Shown in pieces: positions 26,402 through 36,126 of a stretch of 64,000 bases of DNA (positions are counted from its first letter, which is position 1; every line of letters begins with the position of its first letter). This DNA comes from Verrucomicrobiota bacterium (lineage in GTDB: Bacteria > Verrucomicrobiota > Verrucomicrobiia > CAIQCK01): the NCBI GenBank assembly GCA_016222825.1, contig JACRQF010000014.1, positions 62,001-126,000 of the forward strand. Direction: 5' to 3'. The translations under genes were made by a program, and so were the position numbers. The notes under the pieces were generated by a model. That model was given only the letters and a program-made list of their open reading frames with translations. It did not search any database and was not told the origin of the DNA.

Positions 26402-29400
26402 TCACGGGCCGCCTGGCTTGTTCGCCGGCAGTGTGAAGTAGAAGGCCGCGCCTTCGTTGATCCGGGCGTCGGCCCAGACGCGGCCGCCGTGGCGCAGGAT
26501 GATGCGCTGGACCAGTGCCAGCCCCACGCCGGTGCCTTCGAAGTCCGTCTCGCCGTGCAGCCGTTGGAAGACGCCGAAAAGCTTCTCCGCATACTGCATG
26601 TCAAAACCGACGCCGTTGTCCTTCACGCAGTAAACCAGCTCGCCGCCGGCCATCCGTCCCGTGATTTCAATTTCGGCCGTTGGCTTGGGGCGGGTGTATT
26701 TGATGGCGTTGGAGAGGAGGTTGGTCCAGACGTGGGGAAGCAGGGCCGGGTCGCCTTGCGCCGGCGGCAGCGGATGCAGCTTGAACCGGATGTTGCGTCC
26801 CGGCGCGTGCGCCGCGCATTCGTTGAAGGCGCGTCGGGCCACGACGGCCATGTCTATCTCCGCCTGTTGCATGGACTGCCGCCCGATGCGCGAGAACTCC
26901 AGCAGGTCGTCAATCAACTGGCCCATCCGCAGGGCCTCGGCGCAGACGATGCCGAGCGTGCGCCGACCTTCGTCGTCAAGTTGCCGGGCGTGGTTCTGGG
27001 TGAGGATGCTCGCAAACCCATTGATGGCCCGCAGCGGCGCGCGCAGGTCGTGGGAAACCGAGTAGCAGAACGATTCTAGTTCGCGGTTGGAGGCTTCGAG
27101 CTGGGCGGTGCGCTCGCGGACGCGCTGTTCGAGGGTCTGGTTAAGTTGGTGAATCTCGTCGGCCGCCCGTTTGCGCTCGGTAATATCCTGAACGGAACCG
27201 CGCAGGCTGATGACGGTCCCATCGGCGGCGCGCACCGCCTCGCCGCGGGTGGTGATCCAGCGGTGAGCGCCGTCGTCGCGGACCACTTCGACGTCGCATT
27301 CGTAGGGGATGCCCTGGGCCAGCGTCGTCTCGACGGCGGCCTTGAGACGCGCCCAGCTCTCGGAGGAGTAATACTTCGACACTTCCTTGATGCCGGCGGG
27401 GCCGAGTTTCGGGTCGCGGCCGAAGATGCGGAAGATTTCCTCCGACCAGAAGGTTTCGTCGGTGGCGGGGTTCCATTCCCAGTTGCCGACGTGGGCGAGG
27501 CGCTGCGCCATGAGAAGGGCGGACTGGCTGGCGCGCAGCGCCTTTTCGGCTTCCTTGCGGGCGGTGATGTTGATGACGGTGCCGAGGAGGAACCGCTGGT
27601 CATTGATCGTCACCGGCTTGGAACAGAATTCGGTGTCCACGCGGCTCTGGTCTTTTCGCAGGAGCGTGATTTCGTCGGGGCCGGTCGGGTTTCCGAGCAT
27701 GCAGCGGGCGAGCAAGGCGGCGGCCTTGGGAAGCTCGTCCAGCGGAAGGACGCCCGCCTTGAGGATGTTTTTCCCGGCCAGCTCTTCGTTCTGGTAGCCG
27801 AGCAGCGTTTCCGCGGCCCGGTTTCCGTGAACGATCGTGCCCACGGAATCGCACAGCACATAGCCGTTCGGCGCCATTTCAAAAAGCTGCTGGAACCGCC
27901 GCTCGCTTTCCCGCACCGCCTGCTCCGCCTCCTTGCGGGCGGTGATGTCCTCGACGGTGCCTTCGTAGTGAAGAATCTTGCCGGTGGCGTCGCGCACGGC
28001 GCGGGTGTTGCCTGAAACCCAGATCAGACGCCCGTCTTTGCGGCGCACGCGGTTCTCGAAGTCCTTCACCTCTCCATGTGTTTCGAGCAACCGCTTGACT
28101 TCCTCTCGCCGGCCCGGATCCACATAGAGCTGTTGGGCAATGTCGTGGATGCCGGCAATGAACTCCTCAGGGGAGGCGTAGCCGTGGATCGCCGCCATGG
28201 CCGGGTTGGCGCTGAGGATCTTGCCGTCCGGGGTGCTCTGGAAAATGCCTTCGACGGCGTTCTCGAAGATGCCCCGGTATTTCCGCTCGGCCTCGCGCAA
28301 CGCTTTCTCCGCCTCCTTGCGCGCGGTGATCACGTCGAACACCGCCACGAAGTAGCCCTCCTGCGGCCTATACACCGAGATCGAAAACCACATCTTCAGC
28401 GACTCGACGTAGGTCTCGAACTTCTCCGGCACGCCGGTCCGCGCCACCCGGCCGTAGGTTTCGAACAACTCCGGGTCCTTCTCGCGGATGCCCGGAATGA
28501 CCTCGGACACTTTCCGTCCCACGACGTCTTTCAATCCCGTCAGGGTTTCGAAGACGCTGTTGACGGCGACATAAACGAAGTCCGCCGCCCGGTCTCCCTC
28601 GTAGATCATGCGGCAGTAAGCGAAGCCGTTCAGCATGTTCTGGAACAAGGAGCGGTAGCGCGTCTCGATGGCGCGCAACGCCTCCTCGGAACGTTTGCGC
28701 TCGGTCACGTCCCAGAACAGGCATTGCACGCCGATAATCTGGCCGTCGCCGCCCCGCAGCGGGGACTTGACGATATGGGCGAAGGACTCCCGGCCGTCGG
28801 GCCGCTGGTGGCGCTCGACGGTGTCGAGGGTGTCGCCCGTTTCCATCACCCGCCGGCTGTCGTTCCAGTATCGCGTGGCTTGTTCGGCTGGGAACAGGTC
28901 GAAGGCGCTCTTGCCCACCAAGTCCTGCGGCGCGCATCCCATCTGTTCGCAGCAGTGGGCGTTGGCAAACGTGATCCGCCCCGCGCGATCCAGCCGGTAG
29001 ATGGCCTGCGGCAAATGCTCGACCAGCGAATGATAGAGGCTTTCGGATTCCCGCAGCGCCGTCAAGGCCCGCCGGCGCTCGGTGATGTCGCGGGTGATTG
29101 CCAGATAGTAGGGGACGCCGTCAATCTCCACCGTGCGGCTGCTGACCTCGGCCCGGAAGGAAGAGCCGTCCTTGCGCCGGTGGATCGTCTCGAAGACGGC
29201 GCTGCCCTGCGACTGGACGACCGCCATCTGCGAGGTAAACCTGCCGCGGCTTTCCTGCGCGCGCAGGTCGGAGATCTTCATCCGCCGCATCTCCTCCAAC
29301 GTGTAGCCGTAGGCTTCGAGCGCGCGATCATTGGCCTCCACGATCTTCAAGTCGGCGCCGGCCAGCACGATGATGTCGTTGGCGTGCCGCATCAGCAATG

Positions 29401-31168
29401 CAAGCCGGTCGGCGAGCTGTTTGCGCTCGCGCTCCAGGCCCAGCTCGCGCCGCAGCGAATCCGACAGCCGCTGCCGCCACAACAGCACAACCACCAGCGC
29501 CACGACGGCGATCAACAGGATCACGGTGAGAATCGTTGCCCAGGTCTGCTGCCGCAATGACGCGAAAACCTCTTCCTGATCCACCTTCGCGCCCAGGATC
29601 CACGGCGAGTCCGGAATCCGCCGGAACAGCGTCAGGACCGGCGCGCCGCGGTAGTCGAGGCCCTCCACCAATTGCTCGTCTTCGTTTCCGCGCAGAAAGA
29701 TGGCCGCCGGCAGATCCGGGGAATCCAGGGGAAAAGAGAGATTCAACGCCGTGTTCGTGCGGTGCCGGAGGCTGCTGAGAAACAACACCCTGTCGCCCTC
29801 GCAGCGCAACAGCCCCGTTTCCGCCGTGGGACTGGGCGTCGGCCAGGACTGGATGAGAGGATAGAGAAACGTCCGTGGATCCAGTTGCAGCACGACGGCG
29901 GCAATGGGCGGCGCCGCGCCATCACGCGCGTCGGGCGGCACGACGCCAAACACCATGTCCAGGTGCGGCTCGGCGTCCGGGCCGTCCCGGTGCAGATCAA
30001 CGAAGACAGGCTCCGGGTTCACGAACGCCGCCGCGGCGTGCTGCCGCGAGAGAGAGCCGGCTTCTTTGGCGTCTTCCGACAGCGCCAGACGCACGTTCAT
30101 GTCGCGGTCGAAGAGGAACAGCCGGGCGTTGCTGTTGACGGCCTTCAGCAGCGACAGCCAGCGCAGCAATTCGACCTTGGCCGATTCCGACGCCGGGTTG
30201 TTGAGAAACGCCTGGACCTCCCGGCGGGCGAGTTCCGAACGGGCAAAGAAACGCGCGTCGCGCAGCCGGTCCGCGCGCCAAGCGACGATCTGCTCCGTTT
30301 TGAGCCTGGCGATGGCGGCCAGCTCGTTCTGCGTCGCCTCGCGCGCGTGGGCGGTTTGGTGCCGCAGGTGCATGAAGCCCGTCACGCCGATGGCCGCCAC
30401 CAACACGACAAACGCCGCCAACAGGCTGGCGCGGAAACGCTGGGATTGGGCATCCACCCCGACCCACGATTCGCCCACCACGTGGCACAACCACCGCTCG
30501 CCGTGCCTGGTCAGTGCGACGATCCCCACAGCCACGAGGATGAAAGCCAGTGCCGCTGTCATGGCCACCGGCATCCGATAGCCGCCAACCAGCATGTGCG
30601 CGCCGGACATGTATCCCAGGAACACGCCAGAAACAACCAGCAGGATCGTCAGGGCCAATCCCGTCGCGACGCGTTGCCACGCCTGGTTTTTCCATTTTCC
30701 CGGCGGTTCCAGCAGGCACAACAACGCAACCGCCGCCATGATGAAGAGCGCGGCCGCCAGCGCCGCCATCCGTCCCACGGTTTGGTTGTGGGCCACGACA
30801 CCCCTCCACAGCCAGGGCTCAAGCATCAACTCCAGGTTCTGCAACCGCACCCACAGAATCAACAGGCTCATGAAGCCGATGGCGGCTGCGCTGCCGAAGA
30901 CAAACAGCCGCACCGGCTTCGACGCGGGCCATCCGGCCCGCAGAAAAAGCGCCGTGCTGAGCAGCGCCATCAGCCACGCCGCCAACGGCGCCATCACAAA
31001 GAAGGTCGGCCCCACCACCGCGTAGGACGGCAGGCCGAGCATCCAACTGACGCCGCACGCCAACCCGACAAGACCAGCGACCATCGCGCAGCCTTGTGCG
31101 AGCCTGCGCGCGCTGGTGGTGGAATGCGTTGGAGGCTGCACAGTCAATCTTCTCTCAACTCTAACCAC
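26402..31168 (-). CDS. Membrane-bound multi-PAS sensor histidine kinase
   Basis: A 1588-residue kinase. About 7-8 N-terminal transmembrane helices (residues 25-250) are followed by an extracytoplasmic sensor region (about 270-540) and another helix near residue 550. Six tandem PAS domains with TERKR/ARKEAE-type linkers follow. The HisKA box is CYSVSHDLRAPLRAING with phospho-acceptor His, and the HATPase has N-box NAIKYT, G1 GVGFD and G2 GTGVGLALVQ. No receiver domain is present, and no response regulator adjoins. The GTG start at 31168 is the longest option; a nearby downstream GTG is possible. It likely senses redox or small ligands through several PAS pockets. Confidence 0.88.
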   Translation of the reverse strand: MVRVERRLTVQPPTHSTTSARRLAQGCAMVAGLVGLACGVSWMLGLPSYAVVGPTFFVMAPLAAWLMALLSTALFLRAGWPASKPVRLFVFGSAAAIGFMSLLILWVRLQNLELMLEPWLWRGVVAHNQTVGRMAALAAALFIMAAVALLCLLEPPGKWKNQAWQRVATGLALTILLVVSGVFLGYMSGAHMLVGGYRMPVAMTAALAFILVAVGIVALTRHGERWLCHVVGESWVGVDAQSQRFRASLLAAFVVLVAAIGVTGFMHLRHQTAHAREATQNELAAIARLKTEQIVAWRADRLRDARFFARSELARREVQAFLNNPASESAKVELLRWLSLLKAVNSNARLFLFDRDMNVRLALSEDAKEAGSLSRQHAAAAFVNPEPVFVDLHRDGPDAEPHLDMVFGVVPPDARDGAAPPIAAVVLQLDPRTFLYPLIQSWPTPSPTAETGLLRCEGDRVLFLSSLRHRTNTALNLSFPLDSPDLPAAIFLRGNEDEQLVEGLDYRGAPVLTLFRRIPDSPWILGAKVDQEEVFASLRQQTWATILTVILLIAVVALVVVLLWRQRLSDSLRRELGLERERKQLADRLALLMRHANDIIVLAGADLKIVEANDRALEAYGYTLEEMRRMKISDLRAQESRGRFTSQMAVVQSQGSAVFETIHRRKDGSSFRAEVSSRTVEIDGVPYYLAITRDITERRRALTALRESESLYHSLVEHLPQAIYRLDRAGRITFANAHCCEQMGCAPQDLVGKSAFDLFPAEQATRYWNDSRRVMETGDTLDTVERHQRPDGRESFAHIVKSPLRGGDGQIIGVQCLFWDVTERKRSEEALRAIETRYRSLFQNMLNGFAYCRMIYEGDRAADFVYVAVNSVFETLTGLKDVVGRKVSEVIPGIREKDPELFETYGRVARTGVPEKFETYVESLKMWFSISVYRPQEGYFVAVFDVITARKEAEKALREAERKYRGIFENAVEGIFQSTPDGKILSANPAMAAIHGYASPEEFIAGIHDIAQQLYVDPGRREEVKRLLETHGEVKDFENRVRRKDGRLIWVSGNTRAVRDATGKILHYEGTVEDITARKEAEQAVRESERRFQQLFEMAPNGYVLCDSVGTIVHGNRAAETLLGYQNEELAGKNILKAGVLPLDELPKAAALLARCMLGNPTGPDEITLLRKDQSRVDTEFCSKPVTINDQRFLLGTVINITARKEAEKALRASQSALLMAQRLAHVGNWEWNPATDETFWSEEIFRIFGRDPKLGPAGIKEVSKYYSSESWARLKAAVETTLAQGIPYECDVEVVRDDGAHRWITTRGEAVRAADGTVISLRGSVQDITERKRAADEIHQLNQTLEQRVRERTAQLEASNRELESFCYSVSHDLRAPLRAINGFASILTQNHARQLDDEGRRTLGIVCAEALRMGQLIDDLLEFSRIGRQSMQQAEIDMAVVARRAFNECAAHAPGRNIRFKLHPLPPAQGDPALLPHVWTNLLSNAIKYTRPKPTAEIEITGRMAGGELVYCVKDNGVGFDMQYAEKLFGVFQRLHGETDFEGTGVGLALVQRIILRHGGRVWADARINEGAAFYFTLPANKPGGP

Positions 31169-31577
31169 GCCCCGCCAAAGCCAGCTCGCGCGCCGGCAAT
31201 GGCCACCGTGCCGGCCGTCAGCCGCGACACGTCCTCTGAACGCCGCTTGATGTTCACACGAGGTATTCTACATAGGCGCAACCAACGTCTCGGGAACGGA
31301 TGCCTCGCGCCAGCCAAGGCGAAACGCAGCGTAGCAAACCAAACGACAAACGCAAGTGCCGACAGGAGCGCGGTAGAAGCCGGCGAAAACACCGGTTCGT
31401 TGTAACAGCTCGTTTGTGGGCGCAGGGTTTGCAGGGTTCGCTATCATCCGCCGGTATTGGCGCAGATAGCCGGCGGCATCAACATGCTTCTAATCTGCGG
31501 CCGCGAACGGTGGGCGATATGCCCGCGCTATAGCGAGGGCGAGAGAGACGATCACGAGAAACCAGCCATTTTGCTGA
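31169..31577. other. Intergenic region between the sensor kinase and PEP-CTERM genes
   Basis: About 410 nt hold no convincing gene. A minus-strand GTG-started frame (31144-31392, 82 residues with one hydrophobic stretch) overlaps the kinase start and lacks a ribosome site. A 7-bp inverted repeat CCGCCGG/CCGGCGG lies at 31448-31454/31470-31476. A fragment similar to the C-terminus of the downstream GT-C protein lies at 31466-31510 and is listed separately. Confidence 0.5.
31466..31510 (+). pseudogene. Degenerate copy of the C-terminus of the membrane protein at 32715-34811
   Basis: Fifteen codons translate as IAGGINMLLICGRER. The protein 3.2 kb downstream ends with IARGLNMLLICDRKH at 34743-34787. 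Ten of fifteen residues agree, and roughly three quarters of the bases agree by eye, on the same strand. No long open frame leads into it, so it looks like the residue of a decayed duplicate. The short length leaves chance or a convergent motif possible. Confidence 0.45.
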
Positions 31578-32513
31578 TTAGAAGTTGCGACGCCGGCGAA
31601 GGCACAGCAGCGCCGCAGCCCCAGCAACGATCATCGCGCAAGAGCCGGGTTCCGGCACCATGATGATGCTGGTGGGCGAGTTTATTCCAGTTGAGGTAAA
31701 GACGCCCTGATAGGCGCCGTCGGTCCCATACATCAGAATTGCATTGTCACCCGAAGAGGTCACGTAGAGGTTGTTGTTGGTCCCCGCGGCCAACGCGTAA
31801 ACTCCTTTGCCAGCAGCGAAGGTGGTGACATAGGCGCCGGAGGAATTGAACTTCTGGATGTTCTGATGCGCCCAATCGGATGCATAGACATTGCCGCTGG
31901 GATCAATAGCAATCCCCAGAGATGAGTAACCCGTTCCGCCCAACGTTGCAAACTGCCCCAAGACTGTGCCGTCGGGAGCGACTTTGCGGATGGTGCCTCC
32001 ATAGTTGGCGCCGTTGTAATCGCTCACGAGAAGGTTGCCGTTTGAGTCCCACGTCATACCTTGAAGCCCGTTGGCATCGAGAGTTGCAAATGCGCCGAAG
32101 TCGGTGCCGTCAAGACCGAGTTTGCGGATGACGCCGTTGTTGTAGCCGCTCTCGTAGAGGAAACCGCCATGGTAGGAAAGCATATTGTCGGAACTGCCCA
32201 TGGTGGCGATGGAACCCAAATCTACACCACCGAGATTGTATTTGTGGATACTCTTATCACTAAATCCGACATAGACGAAGCCGTTGTTGTCATACGTCAT
32301 GGTGTAGGGATGGGATGCGGTTGTGGCAAAGACGCCCAAGTAATTCCCCGTCGCGAGGTCGTATTCGGTAATGTTGTCGCCGGAGTAATTGGAAACGAGA
32401 ACGACCGTCATCAGAGCCTGTGCGTTGTGACCGCCGAACAAACTGAACATTGCCAGCACAATCACAGCGCAGAAACCGCACCGCCACGTTTTGCCACACC
32501 CTGTCATCCTCAT
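31578..32513 (-). CDS. PEP-CTERM sorted beta-propeller (NHL-like) protein
   Basis: A 311-residue exported protein. The C-terminus shows the PEP-CTERM tripartite signal: VPEPGS, a hydrophobic stretch (CAMIVAGAAALLCL) and a basic tail (RRRRNF). This is recognised by exosortase for anchoring at the envelope or secretion. The body has repeated strands such as GNLLVSDYNGANYGGTIRKV and NVYASDWAHQNIQKFNSSG, which fit an NHL/SMP-30-like propeller. ATG 32513 is preferred over an upstream frame start because AAGGAG lies six bases away. GC content is lower than in neighbouring genes. No exosortase gene is in the window. Confidence 0.85.
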   Translation of the reverse strand: MRMTGCGKTWRCGFCAVIVLAMFSLFGGHNAQALMTVVLVSNYSGDNITEYDLATGNYLGVFATTASHPYTMTYDNNGFVYVGFSDKSIHKYNLGGVDLGSIATMGSSDNMLSYHGGFLYESGYNNGVIRKLGLDGTDFGAFATLDANGLQGMTWDSNGNLLVSDYNGANYGGTIRKVAPDGTVLGQFATLGGTGYSSLGIAIDPSGNVYASDWAHQNIQKFNSSGAYVTTFAAGKGVYALAAGTNNNLYVTSSGDNAILMYGTDGAYQGVFTSTGINSPTSIIMVPEPGSCAMIVAGAAALLCLRRRRNF

Positions 32514-32714
32514 CTGGCGCTCCTTAAACGAATATACCTTCCTCTCGGCTGCGGCGTGTCTATGACATATAACGGTTGAAAGCAAGAAGAAATCAGTAAC
32601 AAATCAACAAAAGAAAAGATATGCTGCCAGCAGGTTGTTAGCAGGCGCAGCATTCGTTATTGCCACCGCAGAGGCAGTTGAAAGTCGCGGACGCACGGTA
32701 TCTTGGAGAACTGC

Positions 32715-34811
32715 ATGACAAGGCCAGCCCGGCACAATTTCGACGATGGGAAGATGTCCACCGAGCAGCGGCGGCACTTGGGACGCATCCGGGCGCAGGA
32801 AGGCGCGGCCATCTTGTGGCGCGGTTGTTTTGTGACGGCGGTGGCGTTTCTGTTGCTGGCCGGTTACGGCCTGAGACAGTTCCGCGGGCTGGACCAGCCA
32901 CAGGCGATGGAGCAGGCGCAGATCGGGCGGAACCTGGCGCGCGGCGAGGGATTCTCGACGCGGTTGATCCGTCCGCTGGATTTATGGCAGTTGAAGCAGC
33001 CGCCGCGGAAGCAGGAGTTGTTGCAGCAGCGGCACCCGGACATGATGAATCCCCCGGCGTATCCGGCGCTGGTTGCGGCGTTGTTCACGCTGGCGCAAAA
33101 AGGCGACTTGCTCGCGTCCGGCAAAGCGCCGGCCGCGAAGAGCTGGGCGGCGCGAGTGGCGGCGATTCTCGGCTGGCGTGGATGGTGGCTGGTCTGGCTT
33201 GGCGGGGCGGGTTTGTTTCTTGCCGCGATGATTTGGGAATGGAAACGGGTCTGGCTGCGGCCCGGCGGTGTTCGCTGGCATGTGGGCGGGGTGGTGGCGT
33301 GTCTGTTCGTGGCGGGTTTATTGGCGGCGCCGCGGTGTTCCTTCCAGGTGGCGGCTCGCGAGACTTACACGTGGTTTGGGCCGGATGTCCTGCTGGTGCT
33401 GGGGCTGGGGGTGCCGCTCACGTTGTTGAACGGCTGGCTCAGTTACTCGATCGCGCGGCGGCTGTTCGACCGGCGCGTGGGTGCGTTGGCGGCCGGGTTG
33501 TTTGTGTTGTCGGACGCGGTCTGCCAGTTTGCCATTTCCGGCCTGAGTGTGTCGCTGGCAATGGCGTGGATCGGCGCGGCATGTCTGGCGTTGCTGTCTG
33601 CCGCGCAGCGCGCCGATCGGGGCGACCAACGCGGCGTGTTGTGGCGGGCGCTGGCGGCGGCGGCGTTGGTCGGCGGCGCGTTCCTGACCCAATACCCCGC
33701 CGGCCTGTTGTTGCTGCCGGCGGTGGCGCTGGCATGGTGGATTGCAGGCCGGCAGCGGGGGCTGTCGTTGGCAGTGGGAATGGCGCTGGTTTTTGCGGCG
33801 GTGACAGCGCCGTGGTTGGTTCGCAACTACTCGGTGTCCGGCAGCTTCCTGGGGTTGGCTCCGTATCAGGTTGTCGAACAGACACCGTGGTTTCCGGGCC
33901 ACAAGCTGGAGCGGATGCTGGAGCGCGAGGGCGTCCCGCTGCTGGTGAAGCCGTTGCTCCGAAAAGTCGCGGCCAACGCGCAAGCCTTCTGGTCGGATAG
34001 CCCGTGGCTGGCGGGAAGCGGCTTCGTGCTGCTGGGATTTGCCGGCGCGCTGCTTTACCGTTTCCGCCGGCCGGAGGTGGAATGGATGAAAGGGTTCGCC
34101 GTGGGCGCGGCCGCGCTGTTGTTCGGCGCGGAGTGCCTGCTCGGTCGCGAGCCGCGGCCCGACAGTTCGACCGTGCAAGCCGGCAACCTGGTGGCGCTGC
34201 TCCTGCCGTTGTTCGCGGTTTTCGCCGCGGCCATGTTCACCAACTGGCTGGATAACCTGCGCATCGAAGCGAGCGAGTTGCGCGGCGCGGCGCTGGCCGG
34301 CGTTTGCCTGCTGGCCGCGCTGCCGATGCTGACCCGGCTCGCGTTGCCTGCCGCGCGGCCGATGGCCTATCCACCCTGCCATCCGCCCGCCTTGGGCGAA
34401 ATCGCCGCCCACATCGGCCCGCAAGAACTGATGATCAGCGACCAGCCGTGGGCCGTCGCGTGGTATGGCGACCGCCGTTGCGTCTGGGCGCCCTACAAAC
34501 TGTCCGAGCTATACAAGATCAACGACCTCCACCAGCACATCGCGGCGCTGCTGCTGACGCCCGTCACCCTGAACAACCGTTTCCTCACGGAGATCCTCAC
34601 GGACGAATGGAAGCCGTGGGCGGGCGTGCTGGGCTTCCTCATGTTCCCGCCCGACTTCTTCCTCACCGCCGGCAAGATGTTCATCGGGCCGGAACTGGAA
34701 CCGGTGACCTGGGAGATGTCCCAGCCAGTGAATCCGCACATCATCGCCCGGGGCCTCAACATGCTCCTGATCTGCGATCGCAAGCACCGGATGGACGACC
34801 CCGCTCCGTAG
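32715..34811 (+). CDS. GT-C fold membrane glycosyltransferase-like protein
   Basis: A 698-residue polytopic protein with about 10-12 predicted transmembrane helices. The first large extracytoplasmic loop after helix 1 includes QAMEQAQIGRNLARGEGFST. This Asp/Glu-poor but Arg/Asn-containing layout resembles ArnT/PMT-type (GT39/GT83) lipid-linked sugar transferases, where a DE or DD motif usually sits near the first loop; here LDQPQAMEQ replaces it. The soluble C-terminal domain starts near residue 540. ATG 32715 follows TTGGAGA. The gene may glycosylate envelope components, but the lack of a clear DE motif makes activity uncertain. Confidence 0.6.
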   Translation: MTRPARHNFDDGKMSTEQRRHLGRIRAQEGAAILWRGCFVTAVAFLLLAGYGLRQFRGLDQPQAMEQAQIGRNLARGEGFSTRLIRPLDLWQLKQPPRKQELLQQRHPDMMNPPAYPALVAALFTLAQKGDLLASGKAPAAKSWAARVAAILGWRGWWLVWLGGAGLFLAAMIWEWKRVWLRPGGVRWHVGGVVACLFVAGLLAAPRCSFQVAARETYTWFGPDVLLVLGLGVPLTLLNGWLSYSIARRLFDRRVGALAAGLFVLSDAVCQFAISGLSVSLAMAWIGAACLALLSAAQRADRGDQRGVLWRALAAAALVGGAFLTQYPAGLLLLPAVALAWWIAGRQRGLSLAVGMALVFAAVTAPWLVRNYSVSGSFLGLAPYQVVEQTPWFPGHKLERMLEREGVPLLVKPLLRKVAANAQAFWSDSPWLAGSGFVLLGFAGALLYRFRRPEVEWMKGFAVGAAALLFGAECLLGREPRPDSSTVQAGNLVALLLPLFAVFAAAMFTNWLDNLRIEASELRGAALAGVCLLAALPMLTRLALPAARPMAYPPCHPPALGEIAAHIGPQELMISDQPWAVAWYGDRRCVWAPYKLSELYKINDLHQHIAALLLTPVTLNNRFLTEILTDEWKPWAGVLGFLMFPPDFFLTAGKMFIGPELEPVTWEMSQPVNPHIIARGLNMLLICDRKHRMDDPAP

Positions 34812-34821
34812 CGGCGCAGCT

Positions 34822-36099
34822 TCATTCGCCGCGCAGATACGGAATCGTCAGCGGCCCCAGCGGCAGCACCGCCACACGCGCCGCTCCGCCGTTCCGCGCC
34901 AGCAGTTCGCGCACGCTCGCCGCGATGTCCGCGCAGGGCGTCAGGTGCGCGCGCCGCACGAACTCCGGCGGCAGCGACGAATAGACGGAGACCGCCGCTT
35001 TCTTCTGGATGAGCGCCTGGATTTGCACCTGCCACTGCTCCGGGCAGCAGAAGCCCGGCGAGTTGATGAGTTCAAGCAGACCGTCCGGCCCGTCGCGTTG
35101 CTGGAGCAGGTCGTAGAACGGCCCGCCGCGCCCCTGCGCGTCGCTGCACTCGGCGGCGATGAGGATCGCGCCGCCCGGCCGGACGATGCGCGCGGCGGCG
35201 GACATGCCTTTGACGGCCTGGTAAAGGTTCAGGTCGAGCGGGTAGCCGCTGTTGGTGGTGACGACGACCTCGAACGGCGCGTCCACCGGCTGCATCGCGG
35301 TCTGCTTGACGAACGCGCAGCCCGCGCGGTGCGCCTCGACAAGGTCGCCGGCGAAGACGCGCGTGATCTGCTTGCGGTCGTTGAGGGTGACGTTGACGAG
35401 GAAAAGCCGGCGGTTCACCGCCTGCGCGACCTCCAGGATTTCCTCCCAGAGCGGGTTGCCGAAGGTGACGCCCCAGGTGGCGTTCGGATGGCCGATCATC
35501 GCCGCGCCGTGGTTGCGCTCGACGGTATGCTGGCCGGCGACGCCCGGCATGACGCCCTTCGGCCCGCCGCTGAAACCGGCGAAGAAATGCGGCTCGATGA
35601 AGCCGGTGATGAGGCGCACGTCGGCCTCGACGAGATGGCGGTTGAGGAGGATTTCGTTGCCCGCGCGCGTGATGCCGAGCCGGGCGAGCGCCTGCGGGTT
35701 CGTCGGCTCGTGGTTGACGACGCGGTAGTTTGCGACGACTTCCGGCGTGAGGAGCTTCTCCAACTCGGCCTTCGTGTTGGGCCGGTGCGTGCCGAGGCCG
35801 TTGAGGAGCGTGATGTTCTCGCGCCGCGTGCCGCAACGCTCCAGTTCCGCCAGCAGCCACGGAATGATCCGCTCGTTCGGCGTGGCGCGGGTGATGTCGG
35901 AAAAGACGATGCAGATGCGGTCTTCGGGCCGCACGGTCGAGGCCAGCGGTTTTGCCGCAATCGGCTGCCGCAGCGCCTCTAGAAACGCCGCGCGTTCGTC
36001 CGGCAGCCCGGCGACGTGCGATGGCGTGATGACCGAGGTGCGGCCGTCCGGGAACTCTACGTCGAGACCGCTCCTGCCGTAAGCGAGATGAACTTTCAT
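34822..36099 (-). CDS. larA: LarA-like nickel-pincer racemase/epimerase (DUF2088)
   Basis: A 425-residue protein of the lactate racemase family. The N-terminal domain includes FSDITRATPNERIIPWLL. The central segment EPHFFAGFSGGPKGVMPG carries the histidine and lysine in the positions that bind the nickel-pincer nucleotide in LarA. The family uses this cofactor to racemise or epimerise 2-hydroxy acids. The cofactor-making genes larB, larC and larE are not in the window. The substrate may be another 2-hydroxy acid rather than lactate, so the symbol marks family only. The DUF1080 gene lies just upstream on the same strand. Confidence 0.8.
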   Translation of the reverse strand: MKVHLAYGRSGLDVEFPDGRTSVITPSHVAGLPDERAAFLEALRQPIAAKPLASTVRPEDRICIVFSDITRATPNERIIPWLLAELERCGTRRENITLLNGLGTHRPNTKAELEKLLTPEVVANYRVVNHEPTNPQALARLGITRAGNEILLNRHLVEADVRLITGFIEPHFFAGFSGGPKGVMPGVAGQHTVERNHGAAMIGHPNATWGVTFGNPLWEEILEVAQAVNRRLFLVNVTLNDRKQITRVFAGDLVEAHRAGCAFVKQTAMQPVDAPFEVVVTTNSGYPLDLNLYQAVKGMSAAARIVRPGGAILIAAECSDAQGRGGPFYDLLQQRDGPDGLLELINSPGFCCPEQWQVQIQALIQKKAAVSVYSSLPPEFVRRAHLTPCADIAASVRELLARNGGAARVAVLPLGPLTIPYLRGE

Positions 36100-36126
36100 G
36101 GCGCGTGACTGAAGTGGAACGACAAC

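Noticed and set aside
31144..31392. 82-residue minus-strand frame before the sensor kinase
   Set aside because: Overlaps the kinase start, GTG start without Shine-Dalgarno, no recognisable domain beyond one hydrophobic stretch.
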